From: Arthrobacter sp. ES3-54
GTDB lineage: Bacteria; Actinomycetota; Actinomycetes; Actinomycetales; Micrococcaceae
Direction: 5' to 3'
Assembly: GCF_029504395.1 (NCBI RefSeq)
Contig: NZ_JAQFIF010000001.1
Coordinates: 496,001-560,000 of the forward strand
Length of the DNA stretch: 64,000 nt
Position 1 is the first letter of the stretch; the number at the start of each line of letters is the position of its first letter. The notes under the pieces were generated by a model. It was not told the DNA's origin, ran no database searches, and saw only the letters and a list, made by a program, of their open reading frames with translations. This document shows positions 35,609-45,282 of the stretch, one piece after another. The position numbers and the translations under genes were made by a program.

Positions 35609-35949
35609 TTCCTCTCGACGTTCTCGCCGGCAGCGGCTCCGCCGCCGGCCACCCCAGTTGATGTGATGCAGCTAACACCGGAAACTGATCGGAAAGCTGC
35701 CCGCAGCGGAGTGGGGGAGGGGTGGTTACTCGTTGGTAACTTACCGAGCGTAAACTTGTTTCCGCAGGATTGGCAAGGGTTGGCTTGGGTTTTGCGACCG
35801 TTGAAGCGGCACTCGGCCTGCCCGGACAGCTCGATCCCGCCGTTCCACGCCCGATTTGTGGAAGTGAAAACTCTCGGGTAAAGTAATTACTCGTGCTGAG
35901 GCGCCGGGAGCGAGGGTTTAGGCCTAAACATCCGGACCGAAAGTGCCAT
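35609..35949. promoter_or_regulatory. tRNA-Gln promoter region with palindromes
   Basis: No gene in this 340-nt gap. TTGTGG (35856-35861) and TAAAGT (35879-35884) with a 17-nt spacer form a good promoter for tRNA-Gln. Two perfect palindromes follow: AGTAATTACT (35882-35891), overlapping the -10, and GTTTAGGCCTAAAC (35916-35929), 20 nt before the tRNA. Confidence 0.5.
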
Positions 35950-36021
35950 TGGGATATGGTGTAATTGGCAACACTACGGTTTCTGGTACCGTCATTCTAG
36001 GTTCGAGTCCTGGTATCCCAG
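35950..36021 (+). tRNA. tRNA-Gln (anticodon CTG)
   Basis: Acceptor TGGGATA with TATCCCA, anticodon stem ACGGT/ACCGT with loop TTCTGGT giving CTG (reads CAG), T-arm CTAGGTTCGAGTCCTGG, discriminator G. CCA is not encoded. A U1-A72 type acceptor start is normal for bacterial tRNA-Gln. Confidence 0.93.
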
Positions 36022-36150
36022 CTCTGAAAGTCCGCGGGTTTCCGCTGAAATTCGGAAGTTTTGAATCGGCTGGTCCGATTTGAAACGCTGGCCAAATGTA
36101 TGAAACAATCATTTGGCTTGAATGGCAGAAGTGCTGTTCTGGAAGTACGC

Positions 36151-36223
36151 GGCCCCATCGTATAGCGGCCTAGTACGCTGCCCTCTCACGGCGGTAACGC
36201 GGGTTCGAATCCCGCTGGGGTCA
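36151..36223 (+). tRNA. tRNA-Glu (anticodon CTC)
   Basis: Acceptor GGCCCCA with TGGGGTC, anticodon loop CCTCTCA giving CTC (reads GAG), T-arm GCGGGTTCGAATCCCGC, discriminator A, CCA not encoded. 129 nt after tRNA-Gln, same strand, followed by a terminator. Confidence 0.95.
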
Positions 36224-36228
36224 CAACG

Positions 36229-36267
36229 GAAACGGTCCCGGGCATCTGCCCGGGACCGTTTCGCTTT
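36229..36267 (+). terminator. tRNA-Glu terminator
   Basis: GAAACGGTCCCGGGC and GCCCGGGACCGTTTC pair perfectly (15 bp) around ATCT, followed by GCTTTT. It begins 5 nt after the tRNA. Confidence 0.88.
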
Positions 36268-36361
36268 TCCCGGACGTGCGGCTCCCGTTGCGCATCGCTC
36301 ATTGCTTCCCCGGCAGCGGTGCTCCCGCAGGAAGCACGTGCCGAACTGGCATGATGATGCT

Positions 36362-38113
36362 GTGAGCTCCCATGAAACCGCCCCCGAGGCCGCATCCGGC
36401 GTCGCGCTCCTTGAATCAGTGCGGCAGGACCTCGCGGCAATCCGGCTGCCGCTCGCTCTGCCCCGGGCGGACCACACGCGCCTGGAGCTCCGGAAGGCAG
36501 TGGCTCAGCTCGACGACTACATCCTTCCCCGGTACCGCAGCCTCGACGCGCCCCTGCTGGCCGTGGTGGGCGGTTCCACTGGGGCCGGGAAATCCACCCT
36601 GGTCAACGCGCTGGTAGGCCACCCCGTCACGCGCGCAGGCGCGATCCGCCCCACCACCCGCCAGCCCATCCTGCTGCACCATCCCGGGGACGCCGCCTGG
36701 TTTGAGGGCCAGCGGGTGTTGCCGGCCTTGGGGCGCATCCGCGGTACCTACTCCGGCAATCAGCCCCTGGCCCCCGCCGATTCCGTTCCGACCGCCGGCC
36801 CGGTGACCTCGCTCGTCCTTGTCGCTGAAGCGGCGGTGCCGCCCGGGATCGCCCTCGTGGACGCGCCGGACGTCGACTCCATCTCCGAGAACAACCGCCA
36901 GCTGGCCGGGCAGTTGCTCGCCGCCGCCGATCTCTGGGTGTTTGTCACCACCGCCAACCGCTACGCCGACGCCGTGCCCTGGCGCCTGCTCCTGGACGCG
37001 GCCTCACGCGACATCATGGTGGCCGTGGTGCTGGACCGGGTGCCGCCTGCGGCGGAGGCGGAAATCAGCGCGGATCTGCAGGCGATGCTCAACCGGGAAG
37101 GCCTGGGTGAGGCCCGGATGTTCGTGGTGCCGGAGCTGTCATTGGATGCCGCAGGGATGCTCCCCGCAGAGGCCGTCGAGCCGCTGCGCGTTTGGCTCGG
37201 CAAGCTGGCAGGGGACGCGGCTGGACGGGCAGAGATTGCCCGGCGCACCCTCAACGGCACCCTCGTCGCCCTCGCCCACCGCGTCGAAGCGGCGGAGCGG
37301 GCGCTGTCCGAACAGCAGCACGCAGCCGATGTTCTCGCAGCCGACGCCCGCAATGCCTATGACGACGCCGTGGCCAGGATCCTTGAGGCCACCCGCGACG
37401 GTGCGCTGCTGCGCGGCGAAGTGCTGGCGCGGTGGCAGGACTTTGTCGGGACAGGGGAGTTCTTCCGCGCCATGGAACAGAACATCGGACGCTTCCGGGA
37501 CCGCGTGGGCGCGTTCTTCCGGGGCGAACCGGAGCCTGCGGTCAGGGTGGAAACCGCGATCGAGACAGGACTGCAGGCCGTCATCGTCGATCAAGCCGCC
37601 AAGGCCGCGGAGCACACCGACCAGCGCTGGCGTTCGGACCCCGCGGGCAGGCAGTTGCTGGGCACCGATGATCTCTCGGGTACATCCGAGGGCTTCTCGG
37701 ACGCTGTGGCGGCCGAGATCCGCGCCTGGCAGGGAAGCCTGATGGAACTCATCCGCACTGAAGGCCAAGGCAAGCGCACCCAGGCCCGCTGGTTGTCCTT
37801 CGGCATCAACGGCCTCGGCGCCGCGCTGATGATTGTGGTGTTCTCCATGACCGCGGGCCTGACCGGGCTTGAGATCGGCGTCGCCGGCGGCACCGCCGTC
37901 GTGGGCCAGCGCCTGCTGGAGGCAGTGTTCGGGGAGGACGCCGTCCGCCGGCTCGCCCGGACCGCACGCGAAGACCTGCATCTGCGGTGCCAGCGCCTGC
38001 TGGCGGCGGAGTCCCAGCGGTTCCTGACCCGGCTCGACCTCGACGCCGGCGGACCGCCGGAGGCCCTCGCCCGGCACGCGGCGGCACTGCGCCGGCTGGC
38101 GGCCAGGGCATGA
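36362..38113 (+). CDS. Dynamin-like GTPase, first of a pair
   Basis: 583 residues. GTPase motifs: G1 GGSTGAGKST (about residue 70), G3 VDAPDVDSISENN (about 166), followed by VFVTTANRYADA and a loose G4 in VLDRVPP. Long helical regions (ERALSEQQHAADVLAADARN) and two hydrophobic segments near 478-520 (LSFGINGLGAALMIVVFSM) fit a membrane-anchored bacterial dynamin-like protein. The stop overlaps the start of a second GTPase (ATGA, 38110-38113). Streptomyces DynA/DynB are a known paired case acting at division septa; a similar membrane-remodelling role is inferred. Start: GTG 36362, as the frame upstream runs through tRNA-Glu. Confidence 0.8.
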   Translation: MSSHETAPEAASGVALLESVRQDLAAIRLPLALPRADHTRLELRKAVAQLDDYILPRYRSLDAPLLAVVGGSTGAGKSTLVNALVGHPVTRAGAIRPTTRQPILLHHPGDAAWFEGQRVLPALGRIRGTYSGNQPLAPADSVPTAGPVTSLVLVAEAAVPPGIALVDAPDVDSISENNRQLAGQLLAAADLWVFVTTANRYADAVPWRLLLDAASRDIMVAVVLDRVPPAAEAEISADLQAMLNREGLGEARMFVVPELSLDAAGMLPAEAVEPLRVWLGKLAGDAAGRAEIARRTLNGTLVALAHRVEAAERALSEQQHAADVLAADARNAYDDAVARILEATRDGALLRGEVLARWQDFVGTGEFFRAMEQNIGRFRDRVGAFFRGEPEPAVRVETAIETGLQAVIVDQAAKAAEHTDQRWRSDPAGRQLLGTDDLSGTSEGFSDAVAAEIRAWQGSLMELIRTEGQGKRTQARWLSFGINGLGAALMIVVFSMTAGLTGLEIGVAGGTAVVGQRLLEAVFGEDAVRRLARTAREDLHLRCQRLLAAESQRFLTRLDLDAGGPPEALARHAAALRRLAARA

Positions 38114-39792
38114 GCCGAGTTGGCGCCGCCCGCGAGACGTCCCGGCTCGATCGCAGGCTGGAAGCGCTCAACAGCGCCAGGGAGCTTGCGTCCGGAGCTC
38201 TCCCCCAGGAGGCTCTGGACTCGGTGCTGCAGGTGCTGGACCGCGCGGGTTCGCGGCGGTCGCTGTCCGGAGACCACACCGTGGTGGGGTTTTTTGGTGC
38301 CACCGGCAGCGGCAAGTCATCGCTCTTCAATGCCGTCAGCGGGGAGGAGATCGCGACGGCTGCCGTGCGCCGTCCGACCACCACCGAACCGCTGGCGGGC
38401 ATCTGGGGCGTCCAGGGCAGCGATGCGCTGCTGGATTGGCTGGAGGTCCGGAAGCGCCACGCCGCGGGCCCGGTGCAAGGGTTCGCCGACGACGACACCG
38501 GGCTGATCCTGCTGGATCTGCCCGACTTTGACTCGACGAGGGCGGCTAACCGGGAGATCGTGCAGCGGATGGTGGGACTCGTGGACGTCCTCGTCTGGGT
38601 CCTCGATCCGCAGAAGTACGCCGACGCCGCCGTGCACAACGACTTCCTGGCCCCGCTGTCCTCGCACGGAGCCGTAACGATCGTTGTGCTCAACCAGATC
38701 GACAGGCTCCCGGAACACGAGGTGCGGCCCGTCCTGGAATCCCTCAAAGACATCCTGGCGCGCGACGGGCTGGACAAGATTCAGGTCCTCGCAGCTTCCG
38801 CGGTCCTTGGGACGGGGGTGGACAAGGTCCGGACCGTAATTCGCCAGGCAGCGGTGCAGCGGCAGGCGATGTCACAGCGACTCACGGCAGATGTCACGCA
38901 GGCCGCCGCCCGGCTGGCAGAGGCGTCAGGATTGTCCGCCGGCGGCACCAAGACGGCTGGTGGCAGGACGACAGCCGACACGAAGGCAGTCGGTGACGGG
39001 ATGGCGGCCGGCGCGACGGCCGCATCCAGGACCCGGCTGGCCGGGGAATTGGCCGTGGCCGCCAACGTGCCGCTGGTGGTCGACGCCGTCGCGCGGTCCT
39101 ACCGGCTGGAGGCCACCCGGCGCACGGGCTGGCCCGTCACCCGCTGGCTGGCCAGGTTCCGGCCGGATCCGCTGCGGCGACTGAATCTGCGCCGCGAGGG
39201 CGCCAATCCTGAGCTGAACCGGACCTCGCTTCCTCCCGCCGGGGCGCCGGAGCGGGCGCGGACCGATGCCGCCGTCCGGGAATTCGCTGAGGCGGCGTCA
39301 GCTGGTGCCCCCGGGCCGTGGCGGGCGGCCATCCGCAGCGCTGCCCGTGAAGGAAGCGACCGGCTGCCGGACGCTGTGGACCAGGCGATTGCCTCCACGG
39401 ACCTGTCCGCGGGCAGGAAGTCCTGGTGGTGGGGCCTGTTCAATACGGTTCAGTGGCTCGCCCTGGTGACGGCGCTGGCCGGGTTCGCGTGGCTCGGAGT
39501 CCTGGCTGCTCTGGCCTACCTGCAGCTGCCGGTGCCCGAGGTCCCGCGGGTCCAGGGCTGGCCGGTTCCGACCGTGATGATCGCCGGGGGAGTGCTGCTG
39601 GGCATCGTCCTGGCAATTGCGGCGCGGTTCATTGTCGGTGCCGCGGCGTCGTCACGGAGTGCGGTGGCCAGGAAGCGGCTGAAGGCCGCCGTCGCCGACG
39701 TCGCGGAGCGACTCGTGGTGGCGCCCGTGGAACGTGAGGTCAGCCGCCTGGCGAAGTTCACTGCAGCGCTGAAGGCCGCTGCGGGGCGCTAG
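38110..39792 (+). CDS. Dynamin-like/YfjP-type GTPase, second of a pair
   Basis: 560 residues, coupled to the first GTPase by a 4-nt overlap. G1 GATGSGKSSLFNAVSG (about residue 63), G2 region RRPTTTEP, G3 LLDLPDFDSTRAANRE (about 135), G4 VVLNQIDRLPEHE (about 194). A low-complexity Gly/Ala/Thr stretch (about 275-305) splits the GTPase domain from a helical part. Two membrane helices (about 441-465, 488-510) near the C-terminus anchor it. It probably hetero-oligomerises with its partner at the membrane; function inferred from family only. Confidence 0.82.
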   Translation: MSRVGAARETSRLDRRLEALNSARELASGALPQEALDSVLQVLDRAGSRRSLSGDHTVVGFFGATGSGKSSLFNAVSGEEIATAAVRRPTTTEPLAGIWGVQGSDALLDWLEVRKRHAAGPVQGFADDDTGLILLDLPDFDSTRAANREIVQRMVGLVDVLVWVLDPQKYADAAVHNDFLAPLSSHGAVTIVVLNQIDRLPEHEVRPVLESLKDILARDGLDKIQVLAASAVLGTGVDKVRTVIRQAAVQRQAMSQRLTADVTQAAARLAEASGLSAGGTKTAGGRTTADTKAVGDGMAAGATAASRTRLAGELAVAANVPLVVDAVARSYRLEATRRTGWPVTRWLARFRPDPLRRLNLRREGANPELNRTSLPPAGAPERARTDAAVREFAEAASAGAPGPWRAAIRSAAREGSDRLPDAVDQAIASTDLSAGRKSWWWGLFNTVQWLALVTALAGFAWLGVLAALAYLQLPVPEVPRVQGWPVPTVMIAGGVLLGIVLAIAARFIVGAAASSRSAVARKRLKAAVADVAERLVVAPVEREVSRLAKFTAALKAAAGR

Positions 39793-39848
39793 TGTGCCGC
39801 CGGTGCGGGGCCGGCAGGCTACCGGCCGCGCTAAGGCCCGGCTGCGGG

Positions 39849-41438
39849 TCAGAGCGTGACCCAGGCGCCGGATCGCGCCAGCAGACAGTTTCCGGTGGCC
39901 GTATCCGTCCAGGTTGAACCGTTCTTGAACACAACCGTCGTGTTTTTCTTTCCGATGATGTCGGCGTAGAACTGCTGGGACGAGGCCGACGCCGAGACCG
40001 TATTGACTACGGAATCCTCGAAGCGGAGGGCTACACGGTTGAATCCCGTCCAGGATCCCTCCACGGCGTATTCACCTTTGCCGGAGTAGAACCCGCCGGC
40101 TTTGGCGTCCGTGATGGTGACCGTAGCGTCGATCTCGAGGTTGTTGAAGTTGTTTGCGGCCCCGCCGGGCTGCCCGTTAGCGAGGTAGATTGCCCACCCT
40201 GTCGTCTGGTCGATGATTGCGCCGTTGATCTTCACATGGGAGACGTGCCCCAGCTCGGAATCGATGAAGATGCCGTAGTTGTTGGCTTTCCGAATGTCCG
40301 GATCTGTGATCTGCATGTGTGTCACGCCGCCGATGCGGATACCGGAGTGCCCCGAACTTGCTTTGTTCCGGTTGCGGACGATGGGACTGACGATCTTGAC
40401 ATAGTTGGCCATTTGGATCAGGAACCCGCACGTGTTCCGGTTCACGAGGCCACAGTCCTCCGCAAGGCAGTTCAGGATGAACAAGTTCTCGTTGTAGACG
40501 CCCACGGCGCGAAGGCTGCCGAGAACCTTGAACCCGGTGCCTGTGCAGTTGACGGCGGAGCAGTTGTTGATCCAAAGATTTCTGATCTGTGCCGGGCCGG
40601 AGGCGCGGAAACCGTGCTCGCCGGCGTCGTGCACGGCGACGTTGTCAATGCGTATGTCCTCTGACGGTTTATTCGCTTCTAGGAGGACGCCGTTGTGTCC
40701 GGGCGTGTAGGTCGAGTTCGGGGAAGCACCCCGGATCCAGCCGCCGTTGAGGCGAAGGTGCGATACGTCGCGAAAATGCGCACCGCAGACGTATGTGTGG
40801 ATTTCGAGCCAGTTGATCGTCAGGTTCGGAACGGTCTCGGCGAACAGGGCATAGTCGAAGTTCTTGATCCGGGCCCGGTCAATGGTGATGTAGCTGGAGC
40901 CGTTGATGTTCAGCCCATTGTCCCGGATGTTGCCGTTGCCTTGCCCGGGGACGGTCGATTCGACGTCCACGACGTCGATCCGGACGTTTGTTGCGTCCTG
41001 GATGGACAGGCCGGAGCCGCTGGCGCCGCCCAGTGTGGTGATGTAGATGCCGCCGGTGACGGTCGTATGTGAGCCGATCCTGATTTGTGGGCTGCGGCCC
41101 GTCCGGGCACTCGCACGGAACTTCGCACCGTTGGTGTGCAGGCGAAGCCCCGCGGGAAGGACCAGTGCGGCGCCGAGGACCATGGTGTAGGTGGCCGGGA
41201 TGACCAGCGGGTAGCCGAGCGCGACCGCCGCGTTCGCTGCCGCCAGCACTGCAGCCCGGTCATCCGTGGTTCCGTTGCCGGTCACGCCATAATCTCGGGC
41301 GTTAATGAAAAGTTCGCCTTTGCCGACGGGGGGATCCAGCGCCGTGGCGGCTTGACCCCGGACGGCCTGATCACTCTGAGTGGCGGCAGCTAGTCCGAGA
41401 CCACCGGAAATAATGGCTGTTCTACGTGTTACGGACAT
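39849..41438 (-). CDS. Secreted right-handed beta-helix protein (pectate-lyase superfamily)
   Basis: 529 residues. The N-terminus (MSVTRRTAIISGGLGLAAAT) has twin Arg and a short hydrophobic core, a likely Tat signal. Next comes the PF12708-type start of parallel beta-helix proteins (INARDYGVTGNGTTDDRAAV), then many N-x-x-I/V rungs (LSIQDATNVRIDVVDVE, LTINWLEIHT, IRIDNVAVHDAGEHGF). It probably degrades or binds an extracellular polysaccharide; catalytic residues are not assignable. GAAGGG precedes ATG. No neighbour explains it, though the region has several other exported proteins. Confidence 0.75.
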   Translation of the reverse strand: MSVTRRTAIISGGLGLAAATQSDQAVRGQAATALDPPVGKGELFINARDYGVTGNGTTDDRAAVLAAANAAVALGYPLVIPATYTMVLGAALVLPAGLRLHTNGAKFRASARTGRSPQIRIGSHTTVTGGIYITTLGGASGSGLSIQDATNVRIDVVDVESTVPGQGNGNIRDNGLNINGSSYITIDRARIKNFDYALFAETVPNLTINWLEIHTYVCGAHFRDVSHLRLNGGWIRGASPNSTYTPGHNGVLLEANKPSEDIRIDNVAVHDAGEHGFRASGPAQIRNLWINNCSAVNCTGTGFKVLGSLRAVGVYNENLFILNCLAEDCGLVNRNTCGFLIQMANYVKIVSPIVRNRNKASSGHSGIRIGGVTHMQITDPDIRKANNYGIFIDSELGHVSHVKINGAIIDQTTGWAIYLANGQPGGAANNFNNLEIDATVTITDAKAGGFYSGKGEYAVEGSWTGFNRVALRFEDSVVNTVSASASSQQFYADIIGKKNTTVVFKNGSTWTDTATGNCLLARSGAWVTL

Positions 41439-41586
41439 GACGATCGGCCCTTCATCCGGCCAACAGCGCTTCCCCGACCATCGTGGACCAATGAGCCTTG
41501 GAAAACCCTATGATCGTGCGCCTTCAAAATATTGTGGCCCGACATAGTTTGTGTCGCTACGGACGTTGTCGACGGCGGCGAGTCAG

Positions 41587-42123
41587 TCAGACGCTCGCTG
41601 CGGCGTCCCGGACCTTGATCATGGTGCGGAGGTTGCGGGTGGTGGTGGCAGCCTTGTACTTCGCCTTCGAGGAGATCTTGCTGAAAGGGCTGTCCAGGGT
41701 TCCGCCGGCGGGGGCGAGCCAGGCCAGGGCTTCAGGGCCCAGCCGGGTGAGCTCGGCCCCGTCCAGGGCGCTGCCTGCCTCGAACAGTTCCGAGAGTGCT
41801 GCTTCATCAGAGGCGAGCGTCAGATACGTGTGGGTGGACGCGTCGTCGGCCGGATAGGGGCAGGCCTCAACCAGGGCTGCCACGCGGGCCGCCGTCAGCA
41901 CCACCACCCAGGCGTCGTAGCCGAAGGTTTCCCTCAGACACGCCTCGAACTCCTGCTTGACGCCGGCCGGATCCAGCTCGCTTGCCAGCACCACGTTGCC
42001 GCTGGCCAGCAGGGTCACCACACCCGAAAACGGCCGCGACTTCAGTGCGCTCTTGAGATCGGCCATCTTGATATTGATGCCGCCCACGTTGATGCCCCGC
42101 AGGAACACCGCATAGCTGTTCAT
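41587..42123 (-). CDS. DUF1697 family protein
   Basis: 178 residues. The N-terminus (MNSYAVFLRGINVGGINIKM) and ASGNVVL are hallmarks of DUF1697, small alpha/beta proteins of unknown role. The C-terminus (SSKAKYKAATTTRNLRT) also fits. TATGCT (complement of 42130-42135) is 6 nt before ATG 42123, so the gene is probably leaderless; the in-frame TTG at 42129 is not needed. It ends 148 nt before the beta-helix gene and starts 14 nt from the ndgR stop on the same strand. Confidence 0.9.
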   Translation of the reverse strand: MNSYAVFLRGINVGGINIKMADLKSALKSRPFSGVVTLLASGNVVLASELDPAGVKQEFEACLRETFGYDAWVVVLTAARVAALVEACPYPADDASTHTYLTLASDEAALSELFEAGSALDGAELTRLGPEALAWLAPAGGTLDSPFSKISSKAKYKAATTTRNLRTMIKVRDAAASV

Positions 42124-42136
42124 GGGCAAAGCATAC

Positions 42137-42856
42137 TTAGTCGTTGGTCTTGCGGAGCGCCTCGGTCAAGACACGCCCGGCGTTGCAGACCACTTCGGCG
42201 TGCAGCCGCCCCGGCTGGCGGGTCAGACGCTCGATCGGGCCGGAAATGGACACGGCGGCAATCACCCGGCCGGACGGCCCGCGGACCGGTGCCGAAACGG
42301 AGGCGACCCCCGGCTCGCGTTCGCCGAGGCTCTGGCCCCAGCCCCGGCGTCGTACTCCGGCCAAGACAGTGGGGGTGAAGCGGGCGGACTGGAGGCCTTC
42401 CAGGAGACGGTCGTGGTCCTCCCACGCCAGCAGCACCTGGGCCGCGGAGCCGGCCTTCATCGACAGCTGGGTGCCAACGGGAATCGTGTCGCGCAGGCCG
42501 ATGGGACGTTCGGCGGAGGCCACGCAGACGCGCCAGTCGCCCTGGCGGCGGAAGATCTGGGCGCTCTCGCCGGTGGCGTCGCGCAGCTGCATGAGCACGG
42601 GGCCGGCGGAGGCGATGAGGCGGTCCTCGCCGGCGGCCGAGGCCAGTTCCACCAGGCGGCTTCCGAGCACGAAGCGGCCCTGGATGTCGCGGCTCACCAG
42701 CCTGTGGTGCACCAGGGCCAGAGCCAGCCGGTGCACGGTGGGCCGGGCCAGCCCCGTGGCCGCCACCAGCTGCGCCAGCGTGGTGGGGCCAGCCTCAAGT
42801 GCGTCAAGCACATGGGCCGCTTTATCGATGACACCGACTCCACTAGAATTGTCCAT
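42137..42856 (-). CDS. ndgR: IclR-family regulator of leucine genes
   Basis: 239 residues from ATG 42856. N-terminal winged helix-turn-helix (VIDKAAHVLDALEAGPTTL, ATGLARPTVHRLALALVHH, residues 6-55), then the IclR effector domain (LMQLRDATGESAQIFRRQG, AGSAAQVLLAWED, ASVSAPVRGPSGRVIAAVSI). Divergent from leuC with a dyad between, exactly as NdgR/LtbR in other actinobacteria, where it controls leuCD, leuB and sometimes ilv genes. Name by homology pattern and context, not by alignment. It may autoregulate from the shared intergenic region. Confidence 0.88.
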   Translation of the reverse strand: MDNSSGVGVIDKAAHVLDALEAGPTTLAQLVAATGLARPTVHRLALALVHHRLVSRDIQGRFVLGSRLVELASAAGEDRLIASAGPVLMQLRDATGESAQIFRRQGDWRVCVASAERPIGLRDTIPVGTQLSMKAGSAAQVLLAWEDHDRLLEGLQSARFTPTVLAGVRRRGWGQSLGEREPGVASVSAPVRGPSGRVIAAVSISGPIERLTRQPGRLHAEVVCNAGRVLTEALRKTND

Positions 42857-42865
42857 GTAATGATA

Positions 42866-42886
42866 TTGACGTCTCATTATCTGAGA
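42866..42886. promoter_or_regulatory. ndgR-leuC operator and -35
   Basis: TCTCA-TTATC-TGAGA (42872-42886) is a perfect 5-bp dyad. It directly follows TTGACG (42866-42871). TGAGA/TCTCA is the core of the GTGAGAC motif upstream of ilvD, ilvB and leuB. Likely NdgR binding site. Confidence 0.55.
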
Positions 42887-42986
42887 TGCAAGTCAACGCG
42901 CTGGCGTATTACTTGGCTGTGCTGGTTCAGTGGAAGCAACAGTCCATCGGAACGCACATTACTTACCGCAGTGAAGGGAGCAGGCC

Positions 42987-44441
42987 GTGGCAAAGACACT
43001 GGCCGAGAAAGTCTGGGACGCGCACGTAGTGCGCAAGGGGGACGGCGAAGGAGCCAACGCCCAGCCGGACCTCCTTTTCATCGACCTCCATCTGGTGCAC
43101 GAGGTGACGTCGCCGCAGGCGTTTGAAGGCCTGCGCCTCGCCGGCCGCAAGCTGCGCCGGCCGGACCTCACCATCGCCACCGAGGACCACAACACTCCCA
43201 CGCTGGACATCGACAAGCCAATTGCCGATCTCACCAGCCGCACCCAGATCCAGACCCTGCGCAACAACTGCCAGGAGTTTGGCGTCCGCCTGCACTCCCT
43301 TGGCGATGCCGAGCAGGGAATCGTGCACGTGGTGGGCCCGCAGCTGGGCCTCACGCAGCCCGGTATGACCGTGGTCTGCGGCGACTCCCACACGTCAACG
43401 CACGGCGCCTTCGGAGCGCTCGCCATGGGCATCGGCACCTCCGAGGTGGAGCACGTCATGGCCACCCAGACGCTGTCCCTGAAGCCGTTCAAGACCATGG
43501 CCATCAACGTTGAGGGCACGCTGCGCTCCGGCGTGAGCGCCAAGGACATCATCCTGGCCGTTATTGCCAAGATCGGCACCGGCGGCGGGCAGGGCTACGT
43601 GCTGGAGTACCGGGGCTCCGCCATCCGTGCCCTGTCCATGGAAGCCCGGATGACCATCTGCAACATGTCCATCGAAGCCGGCGCGCGCGCCGGGCTGGTG
43701 GCTCCGGACCAGACCACGTACGACTACATGTACGGCCGCCCGCATGCGCCCCAGGGCGCCGACTGGGATGCCGCCGTCGAATACTGGAACACGCTGAGCA
43801 CCGACGACGGCGCGGCGTTCGACGTCGAGGTGGACCTCGACGCCGACACCCTGGAGCCGTTCGTGACGTGGGGAACCAACCCGGGCCAGGGCGTGTCGCT
43901 GTCTGCGAAGGTGCCGTCGCCGGATGACTTCGGCGATGAAAACGCCAAGGCCGCCGCCGAACGCGCCCTGCAGTATATGGGGCTCGAGGCCGGCACGCCG
44001 ATGAAGGACATCCGGGTGGATACGGTGTTCCTGGGCTCCTGCACCAACTCACGGATGGAGGACCTCAGAGCCGCCGCCGACGTCATCCGGGGCCGGACCA
44101 AGGACCCGGCTGTGCGCATGCTGGTGGTGCCCGGCTCCGCCCGCGTTCGGCTCGAGGCTGAGGCCGAGGGTCTGGACAAGGTCTTCAAGGACTTCGGGGC
44201 CGAGTGGCGCTTTGCCGGCTGCTCCATGTGCCTGGGCATGAACCCGGACCAGCTGGAAGTGGGGGAGCGCTGCGCCTCAACGTCCAACCGTAACTTCGAG
44301 GGGCGCCAAGGCAAGGGCGGCCGCACCCACCTTGTCTCGCCGGTGGTCGCGGCGGCCACGGCGGTCCGCGGCACGTTGAGCTCGCCGTCGGATCTGGACC
44401 CCGCTCCGGAGTCGGCAGCGGTCCGAGTCGACGCCGCGTAG
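42987..44441 (+). CDS. leuC: 3-isopropylmalate dehydratase large subunit
   Basis: Isomerises 2- to 3-isopropylmalate with a 4Fe-4S cluster. 484 residues. Motifs: [26 protein letters not shown], the cluster cysteines in [12 protein letters not shown] and [13 protein letters not shown], and [20 protein letters not shown] 42987 is preceded by GAAGGGAG. Forms a heterodimer with LeuD, encoded 79 nt on. A short Asp/Pro/Ala-rich tail ends the protein. Confidence 0.97.
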   Translation: MAKTLAEKVWDAHVVRKGDGEGANAQPDLLFIDLHLVHEVTSPQAFEGLRLAGRKLRRPDLTIATEDHNTPTLDIDKPIADLTSRTQIQTLRNNCQEFGVRLHSLGDAEQGIVHVVGPQLGLTQPGMTVVCGDSHTSTHGAFGALAMGIGTSEVEHVMATQTLSLKPFKTMAINVEGTLRSGVSAKDIILAVIAKIGTGGGQGYVLEYRGSAIRALSMEARMTICNMSIEAGARAGLVAPDQTTYDYMYGRPHAPQGADWDAAVEYWNTLSTDDGAAFDVEVDLDADTLEPFVTWGTNPGQGVSLSAKVPSPDDFGDENAKAAAERALQYMGLEAGTPMKDIRVDTVFLGSCTNSRMEDLRAAADVIRGRTKDPAVRMLVVPGSARVRLEAEAEGLDKVFKDFGAEWRFAGCSMCLGMNPDQLEVGERCASTSNRNFEGRQGKGGRTHLVSPVVAAATAVRGTLSSPSDLDPAPESAAVRVDAA

Positions 44442-44520
44442 TTTCTGCCCGCGTAGTCTCCGCCCGGATTCAAGCCCCGATCCACACAGCCCCGATCCAT
44501 ACAGTCCCGAAGGATCCGCC

Positions 44521-45126
44521 ATGGAAAAGTTCACCATCCACACCGGCATCGGTGTCCCGCTGCGCCAGAGCAACGTCGACACGGACCAGATCATCCCCGC
44601 CGTGTACCTCAAGCGCATCACCCGCACCGGCTTTGAGGACGCGCTCTTCGCCGCGTGGCGCAAAGACCCGTCCTTCATCCTGAACCAGGCACCGTTCAGC
44701 GCAGGATCGGTCCTGGTGGCTGGCCCCGACTTCGGCACCGGCTCGTCCCGCGAGCACGCCGTCTGGGCCTTGAAGGACTACGGCTTCAAGACCGTCCTGT
44801 CCTCGCGCTTTGCCGACATCTTCCGGGGCAACTCCGGCAAGCAGGGCCTGCTCGCCGCCGAGCTCGCCCAGGACGACATCGAGCTCATCTGGAAAGAGCT
44901 CGAGAACGCCCCTGGCACCGAAGTTACGGTGGATCTCGTGTCCAAAACCGTGCAGTGCGGCAATATTGTGGCGCCCTTCGAGATTGACGACTACACCCGG
45001 TGGCGCCTCCTGGAAGGCCTGGACGACATCGGGCTGACCCTCAAGCACGAATCAGACATCACCGCGTACGAGGCCACCCGGCCTTCCTTCAAGCCCAAGA
45101 CGCTGCCTGCCCGGTTGTCATCCTGA
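44521..45126 (+). CDS. leuD: 3-isopropylmalate dehydratase small subunit
   Basis: 201 residues, partner of LeuC. Motifs: [58 protein letters not shown]. The swivelling domain holds substrate-binding residues. Two direct repeats of CCGATCCA(T/C)ACAG occur in the gap after leuC. GAAGGATC precedes ATG. It ends the leuCD operon, followed by hairpins. Confidence 0.96.
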   Translation: MEKFTIHTGIGVPLRQSNVDTDQIIPAVYLKRITRTGFEDALFAAWRKDPSFILNQAPFSAGSVLVAGPDFGTGSSREHAVWALKDYGFKTVLSSRFADIFRGNSGKQGLLAAELAQDDIELIWKELENAPGTEVTVDLVSKTVQCGNIVAPFEIDDYTRWRLLEGLDDIGLTLKHESDITAYEATRPSFKPKTLPARLSS

Positions 45127-45177
45127 GGCTCCAGAGCTGAGGCGCTAGGATCTGAGTCCCGGGCCCGAGGCTCCGGA

Positions 45178-45211
45178 CCCGGGGCTCGAGACCCCAGGCT
45201 CGAGCCCCGGG
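45178..45211. repeat. 13-bp inverted repeat after leuD
   Basis: CCCGGGGCTCGAG and CTCGAGCCCCGGG pair perfectly around an 8-nt loop. The flanks (45140-45240) are a GC-rich series of related CTC/GAG segments. A hairpin, possibly a first terminator. Confidence 0.55.
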
Positions 45212-45282
45212 GCAAGAGCTCAGGGCCCCCGGGCAACACGTCCCGCGGGTAGCCATCTGGCCTCAGGCGATCTCTAGTGCTG

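Noticed and set aside
35663..35881. 72-codon frame between the esterase and tRNA-Gln
   Set aside because: It overlaps the tRNA promoter, lacks a ribosome site and has no coding character.
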